In this document: piece after piece, positions 54,058 through 63,977 of the stretch
Layout of the letters: the number at the start of each line of letters is the position of its first letter
How positions within the stretch are numbered: position 1 is the stretch's first letter
Source of the DNA: Bordetella sp. H567
GTDB taxonomy: Bacteria > Pseudomonadota > Gammaproteobacteria > Burkholderiales > Burkholderiaceae_B
Direction: 5' to 3'
Assembly: GCF_001704295.1 (NCBI RefSeq)
Contig: NZ_CP012334.1
Span: forward strand, 558,001 to 622,000
DNA length: 64,000 nt
Program-made: the position numbers and the translations under genes
The notes under the pieces: model-generated
Database searches by the model: none
The model's input: the letters and a program-made list of their open reading frames with translations, nothing else
Told to the model about the DNA's origin: nothing

Positions 54058-54451
54058 GGGTGCGGTTGCTGTCGGTAGTTGTATTGCTGGTGCCGTCGGT
54101 CTGAGGTGATGGCTGTCGGTGGTTGTATTGCTATTGCCGTCCGTCGGGGGTGAGGCCTGTCGGGGCCGGCCCGATCGGGCGGTCCGGCCCGCGGGGGCCG
54201 GACACCGCTGCGCTCACCTCGTTCGGCGGCCGCTCCTTGTTCGGGTTCTTCTTGATGGCGTCCGCGGCACGCCTGCCTTCGGTATCCGCTTGCTCGTCCT
54301 CAACGGGCCGGCCCCGACAGGCCTCACCCCCGACGGACTCCGGTGTCTATCAATCACATCCGCTGGGACGGGCTGTGTTCTTGCGCTTCGTGGATCCTGG
54401 GTTTCGCCGATGGAAGGCTTCGCGGCGCCCGTCGTTCGCGGCCGCCCAGCG
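54058..54451. repeat. Left arm of a large inverted repeat, with 44-bp tandem units
   Basis: Two 44-bp units start at 54069 and 54113 (ctgtcgg...), followed by a single-copy part to 54451. The whole is repeated, reverse-oriented, at about 56075-56605. Shared text includes the GAGGCCTGTCGGGG, CACCGCTGCGCTCACCTCG and GGTATCCGCTTGCTCG blocks. Frames open through it give low-complexity Arg/Gly-rich products and look like non-coding DNA. The arm continues after the insertion sequence to about 55880. Confidence 0.85.
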
Positions 54452-55833
54452 GGGAGTGTCATAAATTTTGTGTTTGAGGCCTAACATAGCTGCTCCAGAG
54501 GAGCACATTATGGCTCCCAAGCAAAAGGCACCTCCGAGGGAATTGCCATCGATTCCTGCAAATCTGATGGATGAGTTCGTCAAAGGTCCGATGACGCCGG
54601 AGTCGGTGCAGGACCTTTCGATGGCGTTCAAGAAGGCCCTGATCGAACGGGCGCTGGGCGCGGAAATGGGCCAGCACCTGGGCTATGGCGCCGGCACGGA
54701 CCCGCCCGAAGGCAGCACTAACCATCGCAACGGCACCAGTGGCAAGACGGTGATAACCGACGATGGGCCGCTCCGCGTGGACATTCCCCGGGACCGGCAA
54801 GGCAGTTTTGCGCCGATCCTGATTCCCAAGCACAAGCGTCGATTTACGGGATTTGATGACAAGATCATCGCCATGTACGCCCGGGGGATGACGGTGCGCG
54901 AGATCCAAGGTTTTCTGCTTGAGCAGTACGGCACGGAAGTCTCGCCCGAGTTCATCAGTTCGGTGACCGACGCGGTTATGGAAGAGGTGATCGCCTGGCA
55001 GAACCGCCCTTTGGAGACCATGTATCCGGTGGTGTTCTTCGACGCGTTGCGGGTGAAGATCCGCGAAGATGGCGTGGTACGCAACAAGGCGGTGTACCTG
55101 GCGCTGGCGATCCTGCCGGACGGCACTCGTGACATCCTGGGCCTGTGGATCGAGCAGACCGAGGGATCGAAGTTCTGGATGAAGGTGTTCAACGAACTCA
55201 AGACTCGGGGCACGCTGGATATCCTGATCGCGGTCACCGACGGCTTAAAGGGAATGGAGCAGGCGCTGAACGCGGTATTTCCAAGCACCACACTGCAAAC
55301 GTGCATCGTGCATCTGATGCGCAGTAGCGTCGAATATGCGAGCTGGAAGGAGCGCCGGATAGTGGCTGCGGCTCTCAGGCCGATCTACACCGCACCGACC
55401 GTGGAGGCTGCGCAAGCGGCGCTGGCAGTGTTCGAGCAAGGCAGTTGGGGCCAAAGATATCCGACCATCGCCCAGACCTGGCATCGCGCCTGGGACCGCG
55501 TGATCCCGTTCTTTACGTTTCCCCCGGCGATCCGAAAGATCATCTACACCACCAATGCCATCGAGAGCTTGAATGCGCAATTGCGCCGATCGGTAAAGAC
55601 CCGTGGACACTTCCCCAGTGACGACGCCGCAACCAAGTTATTGTGGTTAGTCCTGCGCAATATCACGGGCACCTGGGGCTGCGCCACGCACGACTGGAGG
55701 TTGGCCATGAACCAGTTTGCCATCATCTATGCAGAACGCTTCACCGACCCATATCACTGAAGTAGCATGAACCTGGAGAGTCAGAAACACGACGACGTTC
55801 AAATGCCTCAAACACAAAAATCCTGACAGTCCC
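54452..55833. mobile_element. IS256-family insertion sequence, 1382 bp, with 8-bp target duplication
   Basis: The left end (GGGAGTGTCATAAATTTTG) and the reverse of the right end (GGGACTGTCAGGATTTTTG, then TGTTTGAGGC) form imperfect inverted repeats of about 29 bp. GCCCAGCG occurs directly outside both ends (54444-54451 and 55834-55841), an 8-bp target duplication usual for IS256. One intact transposase fills the element. Insertion split the left arm of the inverted repeat, whose right arm keeps the unbroken target. Confidence 0.92.
54510..55760 (+). CDS. IS256-family transposase
   Basis: A 416-residue DDE transposase, started at ATG 54510 behind cagaggagcacatt. N-terminal DNA-binding helices are followed by the catalytic core: Asp in FFDALRVKIREDG, Asp in IAVTDGLKGMEQAL with CIVHLMRSS, and Glu in YTTNAIESLNAQLRR. 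No frameshift or internal stop is seen, so it could be active. Length is normal for the family. Confidence 0.96.
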   Translation: MAPKQKAPPRELPSIPANLMDEFVKGPMTPESVQDLSMAFKKALIERALGAEMGQHLGYGAGTDPPEGSTNHRNGTSGKTVITDDGPLRVDIPRDRQGSFAPILIPKHKRRFTGFDDKIIAMYARGMTVREIQGFLLEQYGTEVSPEFISSVTDAVMEEVIAWQNRPLETMYPVVFFDALRVKIREDGVVRNKAVYLALAILPDGTRDILGLWIEQTEGSKFWMKVFNELKTRGTLDILIAVTDGLKGMEQALNAVFPSTTLQTCIVHLMRSSVEYASWKERRIVAAALRPIYTAPTVEAAQAALAVFEQGSWGQRYPTIAQTWHRAWDRVIPFFTFPPAIRKIIYTTNAIESLNAQLRRSVKTRGHFPSDDAATKLLWLVLRNITGTWGCATHDWRLAMNQFAIIYAERFTDPYH

Positions 55834-55841
55834 GCCCAGCG

Positions 55842-56074
55842 CGGCCACGAAGCGACCTACGTGGTGGTGTCATGCTGCGGTGGCTGGCATGCGGGCATCG
55901 CCGCGAATAAGTAGATGTCCGTGCGCATGCGTCGGCCGCGAAATTCGAGGGGAAATTCCAAGCCGCCAACAATCGGGCGGTGTACTAATTGGCGGCGCTA
56001 CAGCCAGTGGAAATTCCTGGAGTTCGCATGCACCCAATGCATGCAGAAACCGTCAGCGTATTCGCGACCCGTCG
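55842..56074. other. Gap between the repeat arms, no gene seen
   Basis: About 230 bp lie between the end of the insertion and the right arm. The first ~40 bp still belong to the left arm. The rest has no recognisable gene, tRNA or regulator site; short frames here lack ribosome sites and family features. Confidence 0.5.
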
Positions 56075-56605
56075 CGGTATAGCAACCGCTGCATGCTTAA
56101 ACCGCGTAGACGCTTCGTGGCCGCGCTGGGCGGCCGCGAAGCGACGAGCATGGCCAGATCTTCCATCGGCAGAACGCAAGCCCCCACGAAGCCCAAGAAC
56201 ACAGATCGTGCCAGCGAACGTGATTGATAGACACCGTAGTCCGTCGGGGGTGAGGCCTGTCGGGGTCGGCCCGTTGAGGGCGAGCAAGCGGATACCGAAG
56301 GCAGGCGTGCCGCGGACGCCATCAAGAAGAACCCGAGCAGGGAGCGGCCGCCGAACGAGGTGAGCGCAGCGGTGTCCGGCCCCCGCGGGCCGGACCGCCC
56401 GATCGGGCCGACCCCGACAGGCCTCACCCTCGACGGACGGCCCTAGCAACACGACCACGGACAGGCCTCACCCTCGACGGACGGCCCTAGCAACACGACC
56501 ACGGACAGGCCTCACCCTCGACGGACGGCCCTAGCAACACGACCACGGACAGCCATCACCCCGACGGACGGCCCTAGCAATACAACCACCGACAGCCATC
56601 ACCGC
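56075..56605. repeat. Right arm of the inverted repeat, with a 44-bp tandem array
   Basis: The single-copy part (about 56075-56415) is the reverse complement of the left arm with scattered differences and keeps GGCCGCGCTGGGCGGCCG, the unbroken equivalent of the IS target. Then 44-bp units begin at 56416, 56460, 56504 and 56548, with a partial one at 56591. The first three are almost identical, pointing to recent expansion. Confidence 0.88.
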
Positions 56606-56697
56606 GACCCCAGCCCCAACCCAAACGCCCCACCCACCCGGCAGCCGCGCCCCCCCGAAAAACCCCACCTTGCACCCCCACCCACGACGATATATAT
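56606..56697. other. C-rich tract (G-rich on the minus strand)
   Basis: This ~90-bp stretch is almost free of G on the plus strand and holds about ten C-runs of three or more, one of seven. The minus strand therefore has several adjacent G-runs that could form quadruplexes. It sits directly upstream of the aromatic operon's probable promoter. Confidence 0.6.
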
Positions 56698-56724
56698 TTC
56701 AAGCCTAAACTATCTAGGCTTGAA
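56698..56724. promoter_or_regulatory. Candidate operator of the aromatic-acid operon
   Basis: TTCAAGCCTA (56698-56707) and TAGGCTTGAA (56715-56724) are perfect 10-bp inverted arms around a 7-bp spacer, in the only AT-rich patch before the operon, 48 bp ahead of its first ATG. This length and symmetry suit a MarR- or TetR-type repressor. No such regulator gene lies nearby in the window. Confidence 0.72.
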
Positions 56725-56771
56725 CCTCCCACACCCCCCAACGGCTGAACCCCGGAGCTGCGAGTGACGCG

Positions 56772-59228
56772 ATGAACATAGTCTGCCTGGGCGGCGGCCC
56801 CGCGGGCCTGTACTTCGGCCTGCTGATGAAGCTGCGCAACCCCGCCAATCGGATTACGGTCGTCGAACGCAATCGTCCGTACGACACCTTCGGCTGGGGC
56901 GTCGTATTCTCCGACGCCACCATGGAGAATCTGCGCCGCGCCGACCCCGTCTCGGCCCGTGAAATCAGCGACGCCTTCAACCACTGGGACGACATCGACA
57001 TCCACTTCAAGGGCCGCACCCTGCGCAGCGGCGGCCATGGCTTCATCGGCATCGGCCGCAAGAAGCTCTTGAACATCCTCCAGGCCCGCTGCGAACAAGT
57101 CGGCGTCGAACTGGTATTCGAAACCCTGGTCGACGACGACCAGGCCTTGGCGCGCCGCTACGACGCAGACCTCCTCATCGCCGCCGACGGCATCAACAGC
57201 CGTGTCCGCACCACCTACGCCGAAACCTTCGAGCCGGACATCGACTTGCGCCGCAACCGCTTTGTCTGGCTGGGCACCGAGAAAGCCTTCGATGCCTTCA
57301 CCTTCGCGTTCGTTCAGACCCCGCACGGCTGGTTCCAGGCGCACGCCTATCGCTTCGAAGCCGGCCTGTCCACCTTCATCGTCGAAACCCCGGAGGCTAC
57401 CTGGCAAGCGGCCGGCCTGGACAAGATGAGCCAGGAGGAGGGCATCCGCTACTGCGAAAGCCTGTTCGCGCCCTGGCTGGACGGCAAGCCGCTCATGAGT
57501 AACGCCGGCCACTTGCGCGGCTCCGCCATCTGGATCCGCTTTCCGCGCGTCATCTGCAAGCACTGGGTGCGGTGGAACACTTTGGATACGCCCAGTGGCC
57601 GCCGTGACGTTCCCATCGTCCTCATGGGCGATGCCGCGCACAGCGCCCATTTTTCCATCGGTTCCGGCACCAAGCTCGCGCTCGAGGATGCCATCGAACT
57701 GGCGGACCAGCTGACCGGAAATCCGCATGCCGGCCCGCTCGCCGCGGATCAACACCCCGGCGGCCCTGCCACGGACTCGCCCACCGAAGACCCGCGCGGC
57801 GCATCGCACAGCCATGCCCTGCGCGCGGCCCTCCAGCGCTACGAGGACGTGCGCAGCATCGAGGTCCTCAAGATCCAGAATGCCGCGCGCAACTCCACCG
57901 AATGGTTCGAGCACGTCGACCGCTACGCCTGCCTGCAGCCGGAGCAATTCGCCTATTCCCTGCTTACCCGTTCGCAGCGCATCTCGCACGAAAACCTGCG
58001 CCTGCGCGATCCCGCCTGGCTGCAGGGCTACGAACGCTGGCTGGCCGCTCGCGCGGGCGTGGATCTCGCGGCGCGCGAACGGCCGCCCCTGCCCATGCTC
58101 ACCCCTTATGAGGTGCGCGGCGTGCGCCTGAAAAACCGCGTCGTCGTCTCGCCCATGGCCATGTACGCCTGCACCGATGGCGTGCCGGGCGACTTCCATC
58201 TCGTGCACCTGGGCGCCAAGGCCCTGGGCGGCGCCGGCCTGGTCATGGTGGAAATGACCTGCACCTCGCCGGATGCGCGCATCACCCCCGGCTGTCCCGG
58301 GCTGTGGAACGACGAGCAGGGCGCGGCCTTTGCCCGCATCGTCGGCTTCGTCCATGGCCACAGCGACACCCGCATCGGCATCCAGCTGGGGCATGCCGGC
58401 CGCAAAGGCTCGACACAGCTGGGCTGGCAGCAGGCGGACCACCCCTTGCCCACCGGCAACTGGCCCCTGCTGTCCGCTTCGGCCCTGCCTTACATGCCGG
58501 GCATCTCGCAGACCCCCCGCGCCATGACGCGCGAGGACATGGACCGGGTGTGCGACGATTTCGTGGCGGCGGCGCGGCGCGCGGCCATCGCCGGCTTCGA
58601 CTGGCTCGAATTGCATTGTGCCCACGGCTACCTGCTGTCCAGCTTCATTTCGCCGCTGACCAATCGCCGCGACGACGCATACGGGGGCGACCTGGACGGC
58701 CGCCTGCGCTACCCGCTGGAAGTCTTCGCCGCCCTGCGCCAGGCCTGGCCGCGCCGTCTTCCGATGTCCGTGCGTATTTCGGCCCACGACTGGGTGGAGG
58801 GTGGCATCACCGCCGACGATGCCGTGGAGATCGCGCGGCGCTTCAAGGCCGCGGGCGCCGACATGATCGACTGCTCGTCGGGCCAGGTCAGTCCCGACCA
58901 GCAACCGGTCTACGGACGCATGTACCAGACACCCTTCGCCGACCGGATCCGCAACGAAGCCGATATCCCCACCATCGCGGTGGGTGCCATCTTCGAGGCG
59001 GACCATGTGAACGGCATCATCGCGTCGGGCCGCGCCGACCTTTGCGCCCTGGCGCGGCCCCATCTGGCCGATTCCGCCTGGACGCTGCGCGAAGCCGCCC
59101 GGGTCGGCTATACCGGCGTCGACTGGCCGGTGAACTACCTGGCCGGCAAACGCCAGCTGGAAACCAACTTTGCCCGCGCGGCCGCCGCTGCCGCGCCCGC
59201 GCAAGGCGATACGCGGAGCGAAGCATGA
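56772..59228 (+). CDS. Aryl-CoA monooxygenase/old-yellow-enzyme fusion (salicylyl-CoA 5-hydroxylase or 2-aminobenzoyl-CoA monooxygenase/reductase)
   Basis: An 818-residue bifunctional flavoprotein. Residues 1-~400 are an FAD monooxygenase: [16 protein letters not shown], the middle motif [10 protein letters not shown], and [25 protein letters not shown]. Residues ~440-790 are an FMN old-yellow-enzyme domain: [65 protein letters not shown]. This fusion occurs in the aerobic CoA-thioester routes for salicylate and for 2-aminobenzoate; the sequence alone does not decide. Neighbouring ligase and beta-oxidation genes fit either. It couples to the SDR by ATGA. Confidence 0.93.
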   Translation: MNIVCLGGGPAGLYFGLLMKLRNPANRITVVERNRPYDTFGWGVVFSDATMENLRRADPVSAREISDAFNHWDDIDIHFKGRTLRSGGHGFIGIGRKKLLNILQARCEQVGVELVFETLVDDDQALARRYDADLLIAADGINSRVRTTYAETFEPDIDLRRNRFVWLGTEKAFDAFTFAFVQTPHGWFQAHAYRFEAGLSTFIVETPEATWQAAGLDKMSQEEGIRYCESLFAPWLDGKPLMSNAGHLRGSAIWIRFPRVICKHWVRWNTLDTPSGRRDVPIVLMGDAAHSAHFSIGSGTKLALEDAIELADQLTGNPHAGPLAADQHPGGPATDSPTEDPRGASHSHALRAALQRYEDVRSIEVLKIQNAARNSTEWFEHVDRYACLQPEQFAYSLLTRSQRISHENLRLRDPAWLQGYERWLAARAGVDLAARERPPLPMLTPYEVRGVRLKNRVVVSPMAMYACTDGVPGDFHLVHLGAKALGGAGLVMVEMTCTSPDARITPGCPGLWNDEQGAAFARIVGFVHGHSDTRIGIQLGHAGRKGSTQLGWQQADHPLPTGNWPLLSASALPYMPGISQTPRAMTREDMDRVCDDFVAAARRAAIAGFDWLELHCAHGYLLSSFISPLTNRRDDAYGGDLDGRLRYPLEVFAALRQAWPRRLPMSVRISAHDWVEGGITADDAVEIARRFKAAGADMIDCSSGQVSPDQQPVYGRMYQTPFADRIRNEADIPTIAVGAIFEADHVNGIIASGRADLCALARPHLADSAWTLREAARVGYTGVDWPVNYLAGKRQLETNFARAAAAAAPAQGDTRSEA

Positions 59229-60016
59229 ACGCCCCGCTGGAAGGCCGCCATGCGCTGGTGACCGGCGGCAGCCGCGGCATCGGCCTTGCCGTTGCCGAAC
59301 GCCTGCTGAGCGACGGCGCCGCGGTCACCCTGCTGGGTCGCGATGACGCCGCGTTGGCCCAGGCCGCCGCCGCGCTGGCGCCGCGGGCATCGTCCGCCCG
59401 TGTGCAGTGGCAAGCCGCCGATGTGACGGACCCGGGTGCCATCGGCCGTGCCTTTGACGCCGCGACGCGGACATTCGGCCCGGTCGGCATCCTGGTGAAC
59501 AACGCCGGCCAGGCACGCAGCGAGCGTTTCGACCGCACCGATGCCGCGCTGTGGGATGCCATGCTCGCCGTCAACCTGAGCGGGCCGTTCCATTGCATCC
59601 AGACCGCGCTGCCCGGCATGCTCGCGGCGGGTTGGGGCCGTATCGTCAACATCGCCAGCACGGCCGGCCTGGCAGGCTATGCCTACGTCAGCGCGTATTG
59701 CGCCGCCAAGCACGGCGTGGTCGGCTTGACGCGGGCGCTGGCGCTGGAAACGGCGGGCAAGGGCGTGACGGTGAACGCGGTGTGCCCGGGCTATACGGAT
59801 ACCGACATTGTGCGCGATGCCGTGCGCAATATCTCGGCCAAGACGGGCATGGACGAGACACGCGCGCGCGAGCAGCTGGCGCAGCGCAATCCGCAAGGCC
59901 GGCTGGTGCAGCCGGAAGAAGTCGCCCACGCGGTGGCATGGCTGTGCCAGCCGGGCGCGAGTGCGATCAACGGCCAGTCCATTCCGGTGGATGGCGGGGA
60001 AATCATGGTGGGATAG
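59225..60016 (+). CDS. SDR dehydrogenase of the aromatic operon (3-hydroxyacyl-CoA dehydrogenase-like)
   Basis: A 263-residue short-chain dehydrogenase: [25 protein letters not shown], active-site Ser in [10 protein letters not shown] and YCAAK, and [10 protein letters not shown]. In this context it probably oxidises a hydroxyacyl-CoA during degradation of the ring-derived chain. Coupled to the upstream fusion gene by ATGA. Confidence 0.92.
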   Translation: MNAPLEGRHALVTGGSRGIGLAVAERLLSDGAAVTLLGRDDAALAQAAAALAPRASSARVQWQAADVTDPGAIGRAFDAATRTFGPVGILVNNAGQARSERFDRTDAALWDAMLAVNLSGPFHCIQTALPGMLAAGWGRIVNIASTAGLAGYAYVSAYCAAKHGVVGLTRALALETAGKGVTVNAVCPGYTDTDIVRDAVRNISAKTGMDETRAREQLAQRNPQGRLVQPEEVAHAVAWLCQPGASAINGQSIPVDGGEIMVG

Positions 60017-60094
60017 CGGCGCGCAGGCGCGCCGCCGTGCCACCCCAAACGCGTGCGGCCCCCTAGGGACGCGCGCAGCGACAGGAGATCCGCA

Positions 60095-61054
60095 GTGACC
60101 GACACCCCGGACAAGGGCGGCGCACAGGAACATCGCGATGCGCCGCGGCAAGACCGCCTGGCGCGGCAGGACGATGCCACCCTTCAGGGCGACACCGGGC
60201 AGCAGGCCGCCCAGGAGCATGGCATGGCGCATCACCGCCGCCCCATGGCGGGCGCCGAGCCCCGTACCTTTCGTTGGGAAACGGGCGAGGGCGGCAAGAT
60301 CGGCGTCGTCACCCTGAACCGCCCGGAACGCAAGAATCCGCTGACCTTCGACTCCTACGCCGAGCTGCGCGACCTGTTCCGCGCGCTCGTCTACGCCACC
60401 GATGTCAAGGTCGTGGTGATTACCGGCGCCGGCGGCAATTTCTGCTCGGGCGGCGACGTGCACGAGATCATCGGTCCGCTCACGCGCATGACCATGCCAG
60501 AGCTGCTGGACTTCACCCGCATGACCGGCGATTTGGTCAAGGCCATGCGCGCCTGCCCGCAGCCCATCGTGGCCGCGGTCGACGGCGTGTGCGCGGGCGC
60601 CGGGGCCATGATCGCGCTGGCCGCGGATATGCGGCTGGGTACGCCGCGCGCGCGCACGGCCTTCCTATTCACGCGCGTGGGGCTGGCGGGGGCCGACATG
60701 GGCGCCTGCACGCTGCTGCCACGCATGATCGGGCAGGGCCGGGCGTCCGAGCTGCTGTACACGGGTCGCGCGATGACGGCGCAGGAAGGCGCGGCATGGG
60801 GCTTCTTCAATGCCTTGCACGAGCCGGAAGCGCTCATGCCGGCGGCCCATGCGCTGGCCGGACAGCTGGCGGCGGGCCCGACCTTCGCGCATGGCATGAC
60901 GAAGAAGCTGCTGCACCAGGAATGGAATATGGGCGTGGACGAAGCCATCGAGGCGGAGGCGCAGGCGCAGGCCATCTGCATGCAGACGCGCGATTTCCGC
61001 CGTGCCTACGAGGCCTTCGTGGATAAGCGGCAACCTCGCTTCGAGGGGGACTGA
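60095..61054 (+). CDS. Enoyl-CoA hydratase-family enzyme with a charged N-terminal extension
   Basis: A 319-residue crotonase-fold enzyme. GTG 60095 is chosen for its ribosome site (caggagatccgca). The core begins about residue 57 ([31 protein letters not shown]), with oxyanion segments [16 protein letters not shown] and [24 protein letters not shown]. The first ~55 residues are polar and rich in Asp, Gln, His and Arg, unlike family norms; a later start (MAHHRR or MAGAEPR) would remove most. It ends one base into the dehydrogenase ATG (TGATG). Confidence 0.9.
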   Translation: MTDTPDKGGAQEHRDAPRQDRLARQDDATLQGDTGQQAAQEHGMAHHRRPMAGAEPRTFRWETGEGGKIGVVTLNRPERKNPLTFDSYAELRDLFRALVYATDVKVVVITGAGGNFCSGGDVHEIIGPLTRMTMPELLDFTRMTGDLVKAMRACPQPIVAAVDGVCAGAGAMIALAADMRLGTPRARTAFLFTRVGLAGADMGACTLLPRMIGQGRASELLYTGRAMTAQEGAAWGFFNALHEPEALMPAAHALAGQLAAGPTFAHGMTKKLLHQEWNMGVDEAIEAEAQAQAICMQTRDFRRAYEAFVDKRQPRFEGD

Positions 61055-62226
61055 TGGCAAGTACAGACTGGCTGGAGTGGCCGTTCTTCGACGATCACCA
61101 CCGCGCGCTGGCCGCGCGGGCCGATGCCTGGTGCGGGTCGGCGCTGGCCGGCATCGACCACGCCGATACCGATGCCGCGTGCCGCGAACTGGTCGGCCGG
61201 CTGGGGCAGGCGGGATGGCTGCGCTATTGCGTTCCCGCCGGTCCGGAGGGCGGCTGGGGCGGGGTCTTGCCGGCTGTCGATTCGCGCGCCGTCTGCATCC
61301 TGCGCGAAACGCTGGCGCGCCACGATGGCCTGGCGGATTTCGCCTTCGCCATGCAGGGCCTGGGTAGCGGCGCCATTGCCCTGGCCGGGTCGGATGTGTT
61401 GCGGGCGCGCTACCTGCCGCGCGTGGCGCGCGGCAAGGCGATCGCGGCCTTCGCGCTCTCCGAAATCGATGCGGGCTCGGACGTGGCGGCCATGGCCTGC
61501 GAAGCCAGGCGCGAAGGCGACCACTATGTGCTGAACGGCGCCAAGACCTGGATATCCAACGGCGGCATCGCCGACTTCTATTGCGTTTTCGCCCGCACCG
61601 GCGAAGCCCCGGGGGCCCGCGGCATCAGCGCCTTCGTCGTGGACGCCGGCACGCCCGGCTTGGACATCGCCGAGCGCATCGAGGTCATCGCCCCGCATCC
61701 CTTGGCGACCCTGCGCTTCGTCGATTGCCGTCTTCCGGCGTCCCAGCGCCTGGGCGAGGCAGGGCAGGGCTTCAAGCTGGCCATGATGACGCTGGATATC
61801 TTTCGCGCGTCGGTGGCCGCGGCCGCGCTGGGCTTCGCGCGCCGCGCGCTGGACGAAGCGCTTGGACGGGCCCAATCGCGGCGCATGTTCGGCCAGACGC
61901 TGGGTGACCTGCAGCTGACGCAGGCAGCGCTGGGGGACATGGCCACCGCCATCGACGCATCCGCGCTGCTGACCTATCGCGCGGCCTGGCAGCGCGACGT
62001 TACGGGACGGTCCACCACGCGCGAAGCCGCCATGGCCAAGATGATGGCCACCGAATCCGCGCAGTCCGTCATCGACCGCGCCTTGCAGATGTTCGGCGGC
62101 GCCGGGGTGGTCTCGGGCACGCCGGTGGAAAAGCTGTATCGCGAGATCCGCGCCCTGCGCATCTACGAGGGCGCGACCGAAGTACAAAAACTGATCATCG
62201 CCCGCGCGTTGTTGAAGGGCGGCTGA
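61054..62226 (+). CDS. Acyl-CoA dehydrogenase of the aromatic operon
   Basis: A 390-residue FAD enzyme. Segments [64 protein letters not shown] and the C-terminal [43 protein letters not shown] are typical. It would oxidise a chain formed after ring cleavage or reduction. It overlaps the hydratase stop by one base. Confidence 0.93.
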   Translation: MASTDWLEWPFFDDHHRALAARADAWCGSALAGIDHADTDAACRELVGRLGQAGWLRYCVPAGPEGGWGGVLPAVDSRAVCILRETLARHDGLADFAFAMQGLGSGAIALAGSDVLRARYLPRVARGKAIAAFALSEIDAGSDVAAMACEARREGDHYVLNGAKTWISNGGIADFYCVFARTGEAPGARGISAFVVDAGTPGLDIAERIEVIAPHPLATLRFVDCRLPASQRLGEAGQGFKLAMMTLDIFRASVAAAALGFARRALDEALGRAQSRRMFGQTLGDLQLTQAALGDMATAIDASALLTYRAAWQRDVTGRSTTREAAMAKMMATESAQSVIDRALQMFGGAGVVSGTPVEKLYREIRALRIYEGATEVQKLIIARALLKGG

Positions 62227-62260
62227 GCCGGGGCCCGACGCCGGCATCGAGGGGAAGGTC

Positions 62261-63976
62261 ATGCAAGGAACCAGGGATGGGGCAGCACGCGGCACGGCCC
62301 ACGTCGACACCTTTGCCCGCGACAACCTGCCGCCCCCGGAGGAATGGCCCGAGCTGCTGCTGGACGGACCGGACGCCGTCTATCCCGCGCGCCTGAACTG
62401 CGCCGTCGAACTGGTCGATGCCGTCGTGGCGCGCGGACAGGGCAGCCGCATCGCGCTGCGCTGGCCCGCGGCCGACGGCGGCCAGGCCGCGATGACGTAT
62501 GCCGAACTGGCAGCACTGACCAACCGCATCGCCGGCGTGCTGATGCAGGACATGGGCCTGGTTCCCGGCAGTCGTGTCCTGCTGCGCGGACCGAACAACC
62601 CGATGATGGCCGCGTGCTGGCTGGGCGCCATCAAGGCCGGCATGGTCACCGTGCCGACCATGCCGCTGCTGCGGGCCAAGGAGCTGAAGCAGATCATCGA
62701 CAAGGCGCGTGTCAGCGCCATGCTGTGCGACGTGCGCCTGAAGGACGAGGCCCTGCCGTGCATGCAGGCCGGCCATGAATACCATTGCCCGGACCTGGCG
62801 CGCATCGTCTACTTCAACGACACGGCGCCCGATAGCCTGGACAGCCTGGCGCGCGCCAAGCCGGACAGCTTCACCGCCTGCGACACCGCCGCCGACGATG
62901 TCTGCCTGATCGCCTTCACCAGCGGCACGACAGGGAAGCCCAAGGGCTGCATGCATTTCCACCGCGATGTGATGGCGATGTGCGATCTGTTTCCGCGCCA
63001 TGTCATCCGCCCGTCGCCCGATGACGTCTTCTGCGGTACGCCGCCGCTGGCCTTCACCTTCGGCCTGGGCGGCCTGCTGTGTTTTCCGCTGCGCATAGGC
63101 GCCTGCGCGGTGCTTGCCGAAAGGCTCACGCCGGACGGCCTGCTCAAGCTGATCCAGGATTTCCGCGCCACCATCGTGTTCACCGCGCCGACCTTCTATC
63201 GCCAGATGGCAGGGGTGGCCGACCGCTACGATCTGTCGTCGCTGCGCAAGAGCGTATCGGCGGGCGAAGCGCTGCCCGATGCGACGCGCCAGCTGTGGAA
63301 GCAGGCCACCGGCATCGAGATGATCGACGGCATCGGCGGCACCGAGATGATCCACGTCTTCGTCTCCAGTCCCGAGGAGGACGTGCGGCGCGGCGCCATC
63401 GGCAAGGTGGTGCCGGGCTACATCGCGCAAGTGGTGGATGAGAATATGCGCCCCGTGCCGGTGGGGCAGCCCGGCAAGCTGGCGGTCAAGGGGCCCACCG
63501 GCTGCCGCTACCTGGCGGATCCCCGCCAGCGCGATTTCGTGCGCGGGGGCTGGAACCTGCCGGGCGATACCTTCGTGCAGGATGCCGACGGCTATTTTTT
63601 CTACCAGGCTCGCAACGACGACATGATCGTTTCGGCCGGCTACAACATCGCCGGCCCGGAAGTGGAAGACGCGTTGCTGCGCCACCCGGCCGTGGCCGAA
63701 TGCGGCGTGGTGGGTGCGCCCGATGACGAACGCGGACAGGTCGTGAAGGCGTACGTCGTGCTCAAGCCGGGCGTCCAGGGCGATGCGGCGCTGGCCGCGG
63801 CCCTGCAGGAGTTCGTCAAGGCCGCCATCGCACCCTACAAATATCCCCGTTCCATCGCCTTCGTCGATGCGCTGCCCCGCACCGAAACCGGCAAGCTGCA
63901 GCGCTTCGTCCTGCGCCAGCGCGCGCAGCACGAAGCGCCGCCCGCGCGGCCCGAGGACGCCCCCACACCACAATAG
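62261..63976 (+). CDS. Aryl-CoA ligase (benzoate/2-aminobenzoate-CoA ligase family)
   Basis: A 571-residue AMP-forming ligase that should activate the aromatic acid to its CoA thioester, the first step of the route. Motifs are IAFTSGTTGKPKGCMHFHRDV (P-loop), GIGGTEMIHVFVSS, NLPGDTFVQDADGYFFYQARNDDMIVSAGYNIAGPEVE, and PYKYPRSIAFVDALPRTETGKLQR with the catalytic Lys. It resembles benzoate- and 2-aminobenzoate-CoA ligases. Extra ~25 residues precede the core (MQGTRDGAARGTAHVDTFARDNLPP). Confidence 0.93.
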   Translation: MQGTRDGAARGTAHVDTFARDNLPPPEEWPELLLDGPDAVYPARLNCAVELVDAVVARGQGSRIALRWPAADGGQAAMTYAELAALTNRIAGVLMQDMGLVPGSRVLLRGPNNPMMAACWLGAIKAGMVTVPTMPLLRAKELKQIIDKARVSAMLCDVRLKDEALPCMQAGHEYHCPDLARIVYFNDTAPDSLDSLARAKPDSFTACDTAADDVCLIAFTSGTTGKPKGCMHFHRDVMAMCDLFPRHVIRPSPDDVFCGTPPLAFTFGLGGLLCFPLRIGACAVLAERLTPDGLLKLIQDFRATIVFTAPTFYRQMAGVADRYDLSSLRKSVSAGEALPDATRQLWKQATGIEMIDGIGGTEMIHVFVSSPEEDVRRGAIGKVVPGYIAQVVDENMRPVPVGQPGKLAVKGPTGCRYLADPRQRDFVRGGWNLPGDTFVQDADGYFFYQARNDDMIVSAGYNIAGPEVEDALLRHPAVAECGVVGAPDDERGQVVKAYVVLKPGVQGDAALAAALQEFVKAAIAPYKYPRSIAFVDALPRTETGKLQRFVLRQRAQHEAPPARPEDAPTPQ

Positions 63977-63977
63977 G

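Noticed and set aside
54119-54484. Frame through the left repeat arm, and its counterpart at 55985-56458 on the minus strand
   Set aside because: Products are similar because the DNA is repeated, not because of protein selection; low complexity, no ribosome site, and one copy runs into the insertion sequence.
56574-59204. 876-codon minus-strand open frame
   Set aside because: Antisense to the flavoprotein fusion, which has clear FAD and FMN motifs; composition is that of a shadow frame.
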